Source: Candidatus Leptofilum gracile (lineage in GTDB: Bacteria > Chloroflexota > Anaerolineae > Promineifilales > Promineifilaceae). From it: a stretch of 64,000 nucleotides of DNA. Below are positions 28,335 to 36,259 of this stretch, one piece after another. The stretch is taken from contig JADJOJ010000003.1 in NCBI GenBank assembly GCA_016713825.1, positions 372,001 through 436,000 of the forward strand, in the 5' to 3' direction. The position numbers were made by a program, and so were the translations under genes. The notes below the pieces were generated by a model, which saw only the letters and a list, made by a program, of their open reading frames with translations, did no database searches and was not told the origin of the DNA. The stretch's first letter is position 1; each line of letters starts with the position of its first letter.

Positions 28335-29004
28335 CTTTTCTGTGCAGGCGCTGCTGCGCCAGCTGCCCTATTTTGCCCCCGTAGACGATGCTTTTATTGC
28401 CCATCTGGCGGCGCAGGCGGTGCACCGCACTTTTCAGGCGGATGAGGCGATTTTTTGGGAGGGTGAGGCATCGGCGGGGTTGTGTGCGGTGGAATACGGC
28501 CGTATCAAAGCGTACAAAATCTCCCCCGACGGTCACGAATACATTTTGCGCTTCTTCGGCCCCGGTGACTCGTTTAACGAGCTGGCGGCGCTGGACGGCG
28601 CGGCCAATCCTGTGAACACCATGGCGGTGACGGACGCCTCTGTGTGGGTGATTCATACGGCCGTTTTCACCCACGCCTTGCAGCAAGACCACCAGCTTTG
28701 CCTGGCCGTGCTGCGCGGCCTGGTGGGCCGCGTGCGCCACATCGTCGGGCGTATGGAAGATTTGGCCCTGCGCCCCGTCACCGCCCGGCTGGCCAATTTT
28801 TTGCTCAATCAGGCCGAAGCCGCCAGTGCCGACCTGGCCCATCCGGCCATCACCCGCACCCTGATTGCCAACCATCTGGCCACCACCCCCGAATCAATCA
28901 GCCGCTCCCTGCGCGTGTTGGAGCAGGCAGGCGCTATTCGCTTCGACCGGCAGCAAATCATCATTGTTGCTCCTCAAATTTTGCGCGATCAGGCGAAGTT
29001 GTAA
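28327..29004 (+). CDS. Crp/FNR-family regulator without an Fe-S cysteine cluster (Dnr/NnrR-like)
   Basis: A 225-residue regulator. A cyclic-nucleotide-binding beta-barrel (about 15-125) is followed by a dimer helix and a C-terminal winged HTH, TRTLIANHLATTPESISRSLRVLE. The recognition helix has E-x-x-S-R (PESISR), the FNR residues that read TTGAT. There is no N-terminal four-Cys motif as in FNR, which fits Dnr/NnrR regulators of denitrification, some of which sense NO via heme. Its likely target is the TTGAT-N4-ATCAA box 39 bp after its own stop, in front of nirK. The ATG overlaps the VOC gene. Confidence 0.85.
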   Translation: MSDFSVQALLRQLPYFAPVDDAFIAHLAAQAVHRTFQADEAIFWEGEASAGLCAVEYGRIKAYKISPDGHEYILRFFGPGDSFNELAALDGAANPVNTMAVTDASVWVIHTAVFTHALQQDHQLCLAVLRGLVGRVRHIVGRMEDLALRPVTARLANFLLNQAEAASADLAHPAITRTLIANHLATTPESISRSLRVLEQAGAIRFDRQQIIIVAPQILRDQAKL

Positions 29005-29043
29005 GCCAGATTGCGCCGTTTGCCCCCCTGCTTCAACCTGAAC

Positions 29044-29057
29044 TTGATATATATCAA
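29044..29057. promoter_or_regulatory. FNR/Dnr-type box TTGAT-ATAT-ATCAA upstream of nirK
   Basis: A perfect match to TTGAT-N4-ATCAA. If the transcription start were at 29092 (box centred at -41.5, class II arrangement), TAACCT at 29080-29085 would sit at -10. The adjacent regulator carries the matching E-x-x-S-R recognition helix. Confidence 0.75.
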
Positions 29058-29212
29058 GGATGTTCTGCCTGGACTTCTCTAACCTTGAGTTAACTCAGAA
29101 AAACAAACTCGGGCGGCAGTTTCACTTCTGCCCCTCAGGCAACAACCTGAACCCTGAATGGCAACCCACGGTAAAAGGGCTGCCGTCATGGTGTAACTTT
29201 TGGAGGTTAGAG

Positions 29213-30715
29213 ATGCAGGAAAGATACAACGAGGCAGCCCCGCTGCCCAGTCACAAAAAACCGATCACCGTAACGCAAATGGGTGTGATTATGGCCTTAG
29301 CCGTCATTGCCTGCGTGGGCGGTGTGGCTTTGCTGCTGTTTTCTGGTGGGGAAGAAGGGGGGGAAACGGCCGTTTCTCCCGCCCAACCTGCCATTGTCCC
29401 CGCTGTGAACGCTGAGGCCATTGCCCTGGGCCAAACTGTCTTCGAAACGAACTGCGTTGCCTGCCACTCGGTGGGTGGCGGCGTGCGACTGGGGCCGGAT
29501 TTGGCCGGCGTCACCGCCCGGCGCGACGCCGACTGGCTGAGCCGCTGGATCGCTGAGCCAGACGCCATGCTGGCCGAAGGCGATCCCATCGCCACCGAAC
29601 TGCTGGCCGAATTCAACAACATCGCCATGCCCAACTTGCAGCTTTCGCCCGATGAGGTCGCCAGCGTGTTGGCCTACCTGGAGCAGCCCACGGCACTGGC
29701 GACGCTGGCAGAGGCGGCTCCCTCGACGGCGGGCAAAAGTCTCCCGGCCACCGACACCGTCGCTCCCGCCGTCGCCGATGCCGTTTCGATTGTGCGTAAT
29801 CCCACCGACCTGCCCGCGCCCATTACCGCCCGCACGCCGCAGCATCGCGTGGTAGAGATGACGGCCATTGAGGTAGAAGGCCAGCTGGCCGACGGCACCA
29901 CCTTCCACTACATGACCTTCGACGGGCAGGTGCCTGGCCCCATGCTGCGCCTGCGCGTCGGCGACACGATGGAACTGCATCTCCACAACCAGATGGAGAG
30001 CCTGCTGCCACACTCCATTGACCTGCATGCCGTGACAGGCCCTGGCGGCGGTGCGGTGTTTACCCAAACGGCCGTTGGCGAAACGTCCATCTTCGAGTTT
30101 AAGGCCTTGCAGCCTGGCCTGTACGTCTACCACTGCGCCACGGCTAGCATTCCGCACCACATTTCCAGCGGCATGTACGGCCTGATTTTGGTGGAGCCAG
30201 AAGAAGGATTGCCGCCAGTCGATCATGAGTTTTACGTGATGCAGGGCGAAATTTATACGGAGCAGCCGTTTGGCACAGAAGGACATCTCACGTTCAGCCA
30301 TGAAAAGGCGCTGGATGAAGACCCGGAATATTACGTCTTCAATGGCGCAGCCAACGCGCTAACCCTGGATGAATACGCCATGCGCGCAGAAGTGGGCGAT
30401 ACGGTGCGCATCTTCTTTGGTGTGGGTGGTCCCAACAAGAGTTCCTCGATGCACCTGATTGGCGAAATCTTTGACCGCGTGTACGACCAGGCTTCGCTGA
30501 CTGCGCCGCCGCTGACCGATGTGCAGACCACACTGGTGCCACCGGGTGGGGCCACCATGGTGGAGTTCACCCTGGACGTGCCGGGCCGGTACATCCTGGT
30601 AGACCACGCGATCAGCCGCCTGGAGCGTGGCCTGGTGGGCTTCTTGTACGCGGAAGGGGATGAAAACCCAGAGATCTTTAGCGGCAGCGGCGAGCCCGAT
30701 GCCTCAGGACATTAA
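29213..30715 (+). CDS. nirK: Copper nitrite reductase with N-terminal cytochrome c domain (cyt c-NirK fusion)
   Basis: A 500-residue exported fusion. One N-terminal TM (about 25-45) is followed by a monoheme cytochrome c domain: C81-V-A-C84-H85 and a possible Met ligand in NIAMPNLQLS. Then come two cupredoxin domains. Type 1 Cu ligands are H267, C308, H316 and M321 (YHCATASIPHHISSGMYG). Type 2 ligands include H272, H307 and H465 (LVDHAIS). Catalytic D270 and the second-sphere His H414 (SSSMHLIGE) are kept. The second cupredoxin is AniA-like. It reduces nitrite to NO, with the heme domain likely feeding electrons. ATG 29213 has GGAGG; the longer reading from 29060 is rejected. An FNR-type box is upstream. 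Confidence 0.9.
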   Translation: MQERYNEAAPLPSHKKPITVTQMGVIMALAVIACVGGVALLLFSGGEEGGETAVSPAQPAIVPAVNAEAIALGQTVFETNCVACHSVGGGVRLGPDLAGVTARRDADWLSRWIAEPDAMLAEGDPIATELLAEFNNIAMPNLQLSPDEVASVLAYLEQPTALATLAEAAPSTAGKSLPATDTVAPAVADAVSIVRNPTDLPAPITARTPQHRVVEMTAIEVEGQLADGTTFHYMTFDGQVPGPMLRLRVGDTMELHLHNQMESLLPHSIDLHAVTGPGGGAVFTQTAVGETSIFEFKALQPGLYVYHCATASIPHHISSGMYGLILVEPEEGLPPVDHEFYVMQGEIYTEQPFGTEGHLTFSHEKALDEDPEYYVFNGAANALTLDEYAMRAEVGDTVRIFFGVGGPNKSSSMHLIGEIFDRVYDQASLTAPPLTDVQTTLVPPGGATMVEFTLDVPGRYILVDHAISRLERGLVGFLYAEGDENPEIFSGSGEPDASGH

Positions 30716-30751
30716 TTTTGGCGTTACCGCCACTCAAGCAGAGGAACAACC

Positions 30752-30791
30752 CAGGTGACGGCCGTACCCACACGGCATGGCCGTCACCTTT
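30752..30791. terminator. Hairpin after nirK
   Basis: AGGTGACGGCC pairs with GGCCGTCACCT (11-bp arms), followed by a short T run. It lies between nirK and the DUF2249 gene and may be a terminator or processing site; it contains one ACGGCCGT palindrome. Confidence 0.5.
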
Positions 30792-30795
30792 ACAA

Positions 30796-30827
30796 ACCAA
30801 TTGGAGAACCTACCAATTGGAGAACCT
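30796..30827. repeat. 16-bp tandem duplication over a ribosome binding site
   Basis: ACCAATTGGAGAACCT occurs twice in direct tandem. Each unit carries GGAG; the second copy stands 9 bp before the ATG at 30831 and serves the DUF2249 gene. Confidence 0.85.
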
Positions 30828-30830
30828 ACA

Positions 30831-31067
30831 ATGGACATTGACAACATTCTAGACATTCGCTCCCTGCCGCCGGTACAGCGGCACCCGCTCATCTTCGCCA
30901 CGTTTGAAGCGTTGGCCGCCGCCGAAAGCTTTGTGCTGGTCAACGACCACGATCCGAAGCCGCTTTTTTACCAGTTCCAGGCCGAACGCACCGGCCAGTT
31001 TAGCTGGGAATACCTGGAAAAAGGCCCAACGGCCTGGCGCGTCCGCATTGGGCGGCAGGCTTTGTGA
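30831..31067 (+). CDS. DUF2249-domain protein
   Basis: A 78-residue DUF2249 (TusA-like fold) protein. It matches the family along its whole length: ILDIRSLPPVQRHPLIFATF at the start, then VLVNDHDPKPLFYQFQAE, and WEYLEKGPTAWRVRIGR at the end. DUF2249 genes are often near denitrification or nitric-oxide-stress genes, which fits the place after nirK. Biochemical function is unknown. The start at 30831 is set by the duplicated GGAG site; an earlier in-frame ATG at 30777 would translate the repeat and is rejected. Confidence 0.88.
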   Translation: MDIDNILDIRSLPPVQRHPLIFATFEALAAAESFVLVNDHDPKPLFYQFQAERTGQFSWEYLEKGPTAWRVRIGRQAL

Positions 31068-31270
31068 GGCAGCGCACCTTTGCTACCTGAACCATTTGGA
31101 GCATGGGCAGCGCCTCGGCGCTGCCAGAGATTATGGGCTTTTTCACTTTGCGGATTGCCTCTTTTTGCTGGTGGGGCGCGGGGCAGAGATTGGAGCGGCC
31201 GTTTTCTTTGCCGTTCATGCCTGGAACCGCACCCTTTCCCGAGATGGCGCTTAGTGAGATGGCCCGATCG
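31068..31270. other. Unassigned 203-bp gap
   Basis: An open frame from ATG 31103 to 31330 (75 codons, MGSASALPEIMGFFTLRIAS...) overlaps the end of the convergent MFS gene and has no family signature I recognise. It may be a gene remnant or chance. No terminator or repeat is clear here. Confidence 0.3.
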
Positions 31271-32863
31271 TTATTGTTGGGCGCTTTGGAGGAGATCCGG
31301 CTTGAGCCAAAAAGCGATAAGCAGGGCTAGCACCGCTACGCCTGCCGAGACGAGAAAGGTTTCGGTGAGCACTTCTACGGTGACGTTGGTCAGGCCGTTG
31401 GCCAGGGCTTGCTGGTAAGTGGGGTCGCTCAGGGGCAGCTCTGGCAGGTCGATCAGCTTGCGCAAAATCTCGAAGCGGTACAGCCCCCACGCCGTCAGGC
31501 CAGACAGCCCCACGCTCATGCCCATGAGGCGCAGCACGATGACCAAACTGCTGGCGACGCCGCGTTGGTCTTCTGGGGCGGCGTTGATAACGGCCGTTCC
31601 TATCGGCGCAATCACCAGCCCAAACCCAACACCCAAAACCACCAGATGGCTGGCCATGTTCAGGTACGGTGTGTCTACCAGCCAGAGCCAGCCCATCAGC
31701 CCCATGCCCACGGCGCAAAATGCCAGGCCGATGAGCGTGACGGGCCGGTAGCTCCAGCGCTCGGTGAGCTGGCCGCCCACCCAGGCCATGATGGCCATTG
31801 CCCCGGTCATGCCACTGAGCAGGTAGCCGCTGGTGAGAGCGGCCGTTTCCACATCAAACTCCAGCACATTCACCAGCAGCGGCACGTTCACCATCGCCAT
31901 AATCAAAATGGCGCCGATAAAAAAGTTGATGAGGATGGCGGGGGAGAAGTTGCGGCGGCGAAAGAGGGTGAGGTCGATGAGGGGAGGTGGGGGTGACGAG
32001 GTAACAAGGTGACGGGGTGACCGGGTGACGGCGTTTGCCTTTAGACGGTTTGCTTGTTTGCCGAGGTAGGTTTCGATGGCCAGGAAAAGGGCAAAGGTGA
32101 TGGCGGCGATGGCGTAGAGCAGGCTCGTGTTGAAGGTGGGCTCGTTGCTTTGCAGCTGGGCAAAGCCGCCCGCAGCCTGCACGTCGCCGCTGTTGAGCAG
32201 GGCGATGTTGAGGGAGATGAGGGAGATGGTGAGAACGGCCGTACCCACCCAATCGATCCGTTCCCGCGTTTTAGGCTCTGGCAGATCGCGCAAGGCCCAC
32301 CACGCCGCCGCAATGCCCAGCAGGCTGAGCGGGATGTTCAGGTAAAACTGCCACTGCCAGCTCAAAAAGCGAATGAGCAATGCGCCGTATAGCGGCCCCC
32401 ACACCCAGCCCGCCGTGTCTATTGCCCCCAGCGCCCCCAGCGCCGAAGCCCTCTTCTCTCGCGGGTACACATCCCCAATGACAGCCATCGCCACCGGCAC
32501 CATCGCCCCGCCGCCCAGCGCCGTCAGCACCCGCCCAATGATGAAGCTGTTCAGGTCTGGGGCCAACGGTACCCAGATGGAGCCGGCCAAAAAGAGCAGC
32601 AGCGAGGCCACGTAGACGTTGCGCCGCCCCCAAATATCGCTCAACCGGCCGATAAACGGCATCACCACCACGTAGGCTATCAGGTACGCATTCACAATCC
32701 AGGCGGCCTGGTCCAAGCCATCTGGCAGGGGGATTTCCAGGTCGAAGATGATTTGGCGCAGCATGGTCGAAACCACCGTTAAATCATCGGCGGCCACAAA
32801 CACGCCAAAAGCGACGACAAATAAAATGGTTCTGGGGGAAGGTGTGCGGCGCGGGGCAGGCAT
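31271..32863 (-). CDS. MFS multidrug exporter, DHA2 (EmrB/QacA) family
   Basis: A 530-residue transporter with about 14 TM segments. Motif A-like GRLSDIWGRRNVYV follows TM2, and motif C-like GGGAMVPVAMAVIGD lies further on. The central loop (about residues 275-300) reads VTRSPRHLVTSSPPPP and is encoded by a GGTGAC-repeat stretch (31988-32036) like the intergenic microrepeats, so a repeat seems to have inserted in frame. Drug or metabolite export by proton antiport is the family role. There is no recognisable Shine-Dalgarno site before the ATG at 32863. Confidence 0.88.
   Translation of the reverse strand: MPAPRRTPSPRTILFVVAFGVFVAADDLTVVSTMLRQIIFDLEIPLPDGLDQAAWIVNAYLIAYVVVMPFIGRLSDIWGRRNVYVASLLLFLAGSIWVPLAPDLNSFIIGRVLTALGGGAMVPVAMAVIGDVYPREKRASALGALGAIDTAGWVWGPLYGALLIRFLSWQWQFYLNIPLSLLGIAAAWWALRDLPEPKTRERIDWVGTAVLTISLISLNIALLNSGDVQAAGGFAQLQSNEPTFNTSLLYAIAAITFALFLAIETYLGKQANRLKANAVTRSPRHLVTSSPPPPLIDLTLFRRRNFSPAILINFFIGAILIMAMVNVPLLVNVLEFDVETAALTSGYLLSGMTGAMAIMAWVGGQLTERWSYRPVTLIGLAFCAVGMGLMGWLWLVDTPYLNMASHLVVLGVGFGLVIAPIGTAVINAAPEDQRGVASSLVIVLRLMGMSVGLSGLTAWGLYRFEILRKLIDLPELPLSDPTYQQALANGLTNVTVEVLTETFLVSAGVAVLALLIAFWLKPDLLQSAQQ
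31988..32036. repeat. GGTGAC microrepeat inside the MFS coding sequence
   Basis: Imperfect units GGTGACGAGGTAACAA, GGTGACGG, GGTGACCGGGTGACGG follow each other. This type of repeat is normally intergenic; here it stays in frame and encodes a hydrophilic loop. Confidence 0.6.
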
Positions 32864-32869
32864 AAGGGG

Positions 32870-32925
32870 TAATTGGGTAATTGGGTAATTGGGTAATTAC
32901 TGAATTACCCAATCACCCATTACTT
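32870..32925. repeat. Tandem and inverted GGTAATT repeat
   Basis: Four GGTAATT(G) units in a row, followed by the complementary AATTACCCAATCACCCATTAC. It lies between two minus-strand genes, and is related to 18011-18055. Confidence 0.75.
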
Positions 32926-33204
32926 TTATAGGAAAAAGTCCTTCAGCGCGGCCGAAATATCGCTGATGATGATGTGCCAGGGGGTATCTGGATCGCGCCG
33001 GACGGTGAGATTGCTGCCCTGAATTTGCAGGTAGGTGATGCCTTCGATGAAGGCCAACGCCTGGGCTACGGGCGAGCCTTCTTCTAGCGCCTCATTGGAA
33101 TGGTACGGTTCCGGTTCGCCATCATTCAGGCGCAGGTTCGTATAGACAGTCAGGCTACTGTTGTCGTCGCTGATTTCGGTTTCAATTTCAATATACTCAG
33201 ACAT
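32926..33204 (-). CDS. Stand-alone Nfu/NifU N-terminal (Nfu_N) domain protein
   Basis: A 92-residue protein matching the Nfu_N scaffold domain: YHSNEALEEGSPVAQALAFI then GITYLQIQGSNLTVRRDPD and WHIIISDISAALKDFF. In Fe-S scaffold proteins this domain precedes a CxxC NifU C-terminal domain, which is absent here and not encoded next door. It may be a helper in Fe-S delivery. Start at 33204; the longer in-frame ATG at 33303 adds unrelated residues. Confidence 0.75.
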   Translation of the reverse strand: MSEYIEIETEISDDNSSLTVYTNLRLNDGEPEPYHSNEALEEGSPVAQALAFIEGITYLQIQGSNLTVRRDPDTPWHIIISDISAALKDFFL

Positions 33205-33330
33205 GGCCTGGATTATAACAATGATAGCCCTGATGGGCAGATGTTCGGCAGGTAAAGTATAATTGCCAGCATCCTGGTAAAAATCTTCGTAACGATACAG
33301 CACCTGTGTGGTTACAAAACTTCCTAAGGG

Positions 33331-33396
33331 TCATTGTCGTGAAAACGGGAATCTACTGTGGGTTAAATATGGATTCCTGCTGGCGCGGGAATGACA
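33331..33396. repeat. GGGAATCC hairpin repeat, copy 1
   Basis: GTGAAAACGGGAATC pairs loosely with GGATTCCTGCTGGCGCGGGAATGACA. The same element, better conserved, is at 50218-50285. This is a widespread class of bacterial intergenic palindromes. Confidence 0.65.
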
Positions 33397-33497
33397 GGTG
33401 AATGGGTTTACGTTTGAAACAAGATGGGAAACGGCCGTTTAATCCATAATTTCGAATGAACGTTTCTTGTTAACGGAAACGAAGGAGTTGCGCGTAG

Positions 33498-33707
33498 ATG
33501 AACAAAGTATTTAGCTTTATGGCGGGGGCCATTTGTGGCGCTTTAGTGGGTGGGGTAACGGCGCTGTTGCTGACGCCCGCTTCTGGCAATGACCTGCGTG
33601 AGCAAGCAGTGACCCGCTGGGAAACGGCCAAACAAGAGGCCGAAGCGGCCCGCGCCCAAACGCGGCAGCAGCTGGAAAATGAGTTTGAGCGGATGAAAGG
33701 CGGTTAG
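33498..33707 (+). CDS. YtxH-domain protein
   Basis: A 69-residue YtxH-like protein. One N-terminal membrane segment rich in Gly/Ala (FMAGAICGALVGGVTALLLTP) is followed by SGNDLREQ and a charged amphipathic helix (WETAKQEAEAARAQTRQQLE). YtxH proteins are small membrane-anchored coiled-coil proteins of general stress response; no reaction is known. A purine-rich GAAACGAAGGAG site precedes the ATG. Confidence 0.8.
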   Translation: MNKVFSFMAGAICGALVGGVTALLLTPASGNDLREQAVTRWETAKQEAEAARAQTRQQLENEFERMKGG

Positions 33708-33782
33708 CGGTGAACGGTAATCGGTGGACAACCCCACCGATTACCGATTACCGGTTACTGATTACCGACTACTGATTACCGA
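33708..33782. repeat. GGTAATCGG/CCGATTACC repeat between convergent genes
   Basis: GGTAATCGGTGG pairs with CCACCGATTACC, followed by several GATTACCGACTACTGATTACC-like units. It probably terminates transcripts from both sides and is related to 11417-11510. Confidence 0.65.
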
Positions 33783-35954
33783 CTACGGCTGAACGGAAAG
33801 CCAGTAGGTAGCCGTTTCTCTGGTGAAGGCGGTTTGGGGCATGATCATCAGCACGCCGCCGCTTTTGCCAATTTCAATGTTCCACTGGCCTTGATTGCTG
33901 GTGTTTAGGGGGAGGGGCGTAACTGTGGGGTTGGGGCCGTCTTCGATGAGTAAAACGCTCCATTTTTGGGGCAATTGCCAGCCAATTTGCACAAAACCAT
34001 CCGCTTGCCAGCCGTCGGGACCACCTTCTACGTCGGATTGATACCCTAATTCTGGAATTGTAATGTCGTCAAGGGCGAAGCCGCGTTCGCTGATGCCGCC
34101 ATCGGTGAGGAGTTCGAAGCGGATCTGGATAGTTTGCCCGACATAGTCGTTGAGGTTGATGGATTGTTTGAGCCACCCATCGACAGCCCCATCGCGGTCG
34201 GCGGAACGGCCGTTATAAGCATACCCATATTCACCAAACGTATAATGCGTCGGCTGTAAAATGTCCCACGTTTGTCCGCCATCGGCAGAGGCAGAAACGT
34301 AGGCGTAGTCGTAATCATCTTCCAGCTCATACCAGACAGAATACCGAAGTGTGGCTTGCTGAACGCCCGATAGGTCAAAGGTGGCGGTGAGTTGGGCATT
34401 CATATCATCGATGCCGGGAGCCAGCCACATTTGTTCCCCGCTGCGGGGTGGGGAGGCGATGAGGTCAACGGCCGTATCCCCCGCAAACGTTATCGTTGTG
34501 TTGCCCCGCAACGCATTCAGGTCTATGTAATGCACGCCAAACTGGGCCATCTCCTCCAGCCGGTCTAATGTCGGTTCTGCCTGGTCTAGCTTGGCAGCCA
34601 CAAATGCAGGCCGCAGATTGAGCGATTCGTAATAATATTCACGCGGGCCACCATCTGCATCTAGAAAATTGGCCGCCGCCCAGTTGGCCGCAAATTGCTC
34701 CAGCGTGATGTCTGGCGCATATCCTTGCAGCACCGCCCAGACGCTGGCCATGCCGTTGGCCGGATGGCGGGCCAATTCCTGAATGGCCGCATCCCCCAAC
34801 TGCTCCCACAAATAAACCGAAAAGAGGTACGCCCCAGCATAATGGGCATACACCGACTCATCATCGTAGTTCCAGGTGTTGAGCTGAATGTCTGGCTGTT
34901 CCAGATAATCTACGCTGGGGGCGGTATCATCGAACCCCATATAAATTTCGGCTAGCTGCGACAACCCTTCATTCAGCCAAACCGTCTCGCTGGGGTCGAT
35001 GTACCATTGGATAAGATGCTGTACTTCGTGCACCAGCGTGCCGTAGTACAGGTTGGTGCCCAGCGTCAGCTCGCCCATGTTCATGTAGATCAGTTCTTGC
35101 TCGTTGGAACTGCTGTAGAGGGTTTTGGGATATTGATCTTCGCTGTTAAAGCGGCCCAGCTCGTCGCTGGCCCCGTTTTGGGCGTGCAAAATGGAAAAGT
35201 GCGGCTCGCCGTCGATGCCGGGGGTCCATACTTCACCAAACAGGTAAACCAGCTGCGGGTAGAACTCATTTTCCAGGCGATTGGCGGCCGTTTCTAGCTC
35301 AGCCGGGTCTAAAGTTAACCCTTCTTCTACCCAAAAGTAGATATGTTCGGTGGCCACGGCCAGGCGGGCTTCGATCTGGTCTGAGCCGTTGTAGAAGGAG
35401 ACGATGTCCCCCACGGCGTGGGGCGGTTTGCTAACGGTGCGCGGGCCTAGATTTTTGTTGCCGAGGCGTACGGCCGTTTCAAAATAATCATGCGATGGAT
35501 AGTTGGCACTGTACAGCAGGGCCAGGTCCGTTTCGGCCCGGGCCGGGAGCGGGCGCTGCTCCACTTCACCGGGAATGAGGGCGGTGATTGTGGGGATGGG
35601 TGTGTTTTCTGGCGTTGCCGAAGGTGCGGCCGTGGCTGTGGCTGCTGGTGTGCTGCTGGGTTGGGCCGCGACGGCGGTGGTGGGGGTGACTGCTCCTTCG
35701 CGCCCACCGCTGCTGGCGCGTGTTGGCAGTGCTTCTTCGCGCTCTGTGTCGCGCCGTTCTGGCGTGGCCGTGCCAAATTCCGACAAGATGTCGTCGCCAA
35801 ATTCGGTCCAGAGATAGTAACCTGCGCCAAGCGTCAGGCAGCCCAGGCAGAGGAATATTAGCAGGCAGCCGCCCAGCACGTACCAAATGCGGCGATTGTT
35901 GTTGGTTTGCGGTTCGGTTGAAGGTGTGTAGGGTTTGTACTCGTTATAATTCAT
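33783..35954 (-). CDS. Membrane-anchored HExxH metalloprotease (M6-like), paralogue of 14063-16129
   Basis: A 723-residue protein. One TM segment near residues 24-50 (WYVLGGCLLIFLCLGCL...) is followed by a Thr/Ala/Pro linker and a catalytic HEVQHLIQ near residue 310; WLNEGLSQLAE downstream supplies a candidate third ligand. The C-terminal half has the same beta-sandwich modules as the paralogue (RFELLTDGG, FALDDITIPELGYQ). The anchor is a signal-anchor helix here and a lipobox there, so the two are displayed differently. Start at 35954; an ATG at 36020 is possible but adds nothing. The divergent fabH gene starts 305 bp away. Confidence 0.8.
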   Translation of the reverse strand: MNYNEYKPYTPSTEPQTNNNRRIWYVLGGCLLIFLCLGCLTLGAGYYLWTEFGDDILSEFGTATPERRDTEREEALPTRASSGGREGAVTPTTAVAAQPSSTPAATATAAPSATPENTPIPTITALIPGEVEQRPLPARAETDLALLYSANYPSHDYFETAVRLGNKNLGPRTVSKPPHAVGDIVSFYNGSDQIEARLAVATEHIYFWVEEGLTLDPAELETAANRLENEFYPQLVYLFGEVWTPGIDGEPHFSILHAQNGASDELGRFNSEDQYPKTLYSSSNEQELIYMNMGELTLGTNLYYGTLVHEVQHLIQWYIDPSETVWLNEGLSQLAEIYMGFDDTAPSVDYLEQPDIQLNTWNYDDESVYAHYAGAYLFSVYLWEQLGDAAIQELARHPANGMASVWAVLQGYAPDITLEQFAANWAAANFLDADGGPREYYYESLNLRPAFVAAKLDQAEPTLDRLEEMAQFGVHYIDLNALRGNTTITFAGDTAVDLIASPPRSGEQMWLAPGIDDMNAQLTATFDLSGVQQATLRYSVWYELEDDYDYAYVSASADGGQTWDILQPTHYTFGEYGYAYNGRSADRDGAVDGWLKQSINLNDYVGQTIQIRFELLTDGGISERGFALDDITIPELGYQSDVEGGPDGWQADGFVQIGWQLPQKWSVLLIEDGPNPTVTPLPLNTSNQGQWNIEIGKSGGVLMIMPQTAFTRETATYWLSVQP

Positions 35955-36259
35955 GGATCCAATAAGTGATGTTTGATGATAGTCATGGCAAAGGATAGCG
36001 GTCTGCGTAGGATTGTCCATAGGGAAAAACTACTCTCCTTGCTGTTTCTCATTTTGTATACGAATTTGACGCTCAAAATGTGCACATTGGCACAAATTGC
36101 CAGTTTAGCAGGGGGTGAGCTGGTTGGCCAGACGGCCGTTTGCCGTTGGCATTTGGCTCCATCTGCGGATAATCCCCCACCTGTGGCGCAACGGAACCGA
36201 GTTGCCTGGGTTTTGTAACTGTGGAAGAGAAACGGCCGTAATCCGCCTTGAGGAATCAT
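35955..36259. other. Divergent intergenic region protease/fabH
   Basis: About 305 bp containing the TGTGC-N6-GCACA palindrome (36079-36094) and two ACGGCCGT copies (near 36130 and 36231). No complete promoter could be fixed. It must drive both the protease (minus) and fabH (plus). Confidence 0.5.
36079..36094. promoter_or_regulatory. CRP-like palindrome TGTGC-N6-GCACA
   Basis: A perfect 5-bp inverted repeat with 6-bp spacer in the shape of a Crp site (TGTGA-N6-TCACA). It lies between the divergent protease and fabH genes. Its binding protein is unknown. Confidence 0.4.

Noticed and set aside
31103..31330. A 75-codon frame after DUF2249
   Set aside because: No ribosome site at a good distance, no family match and overlap with the convergent MFS gene; reported only as an unassigned gap.
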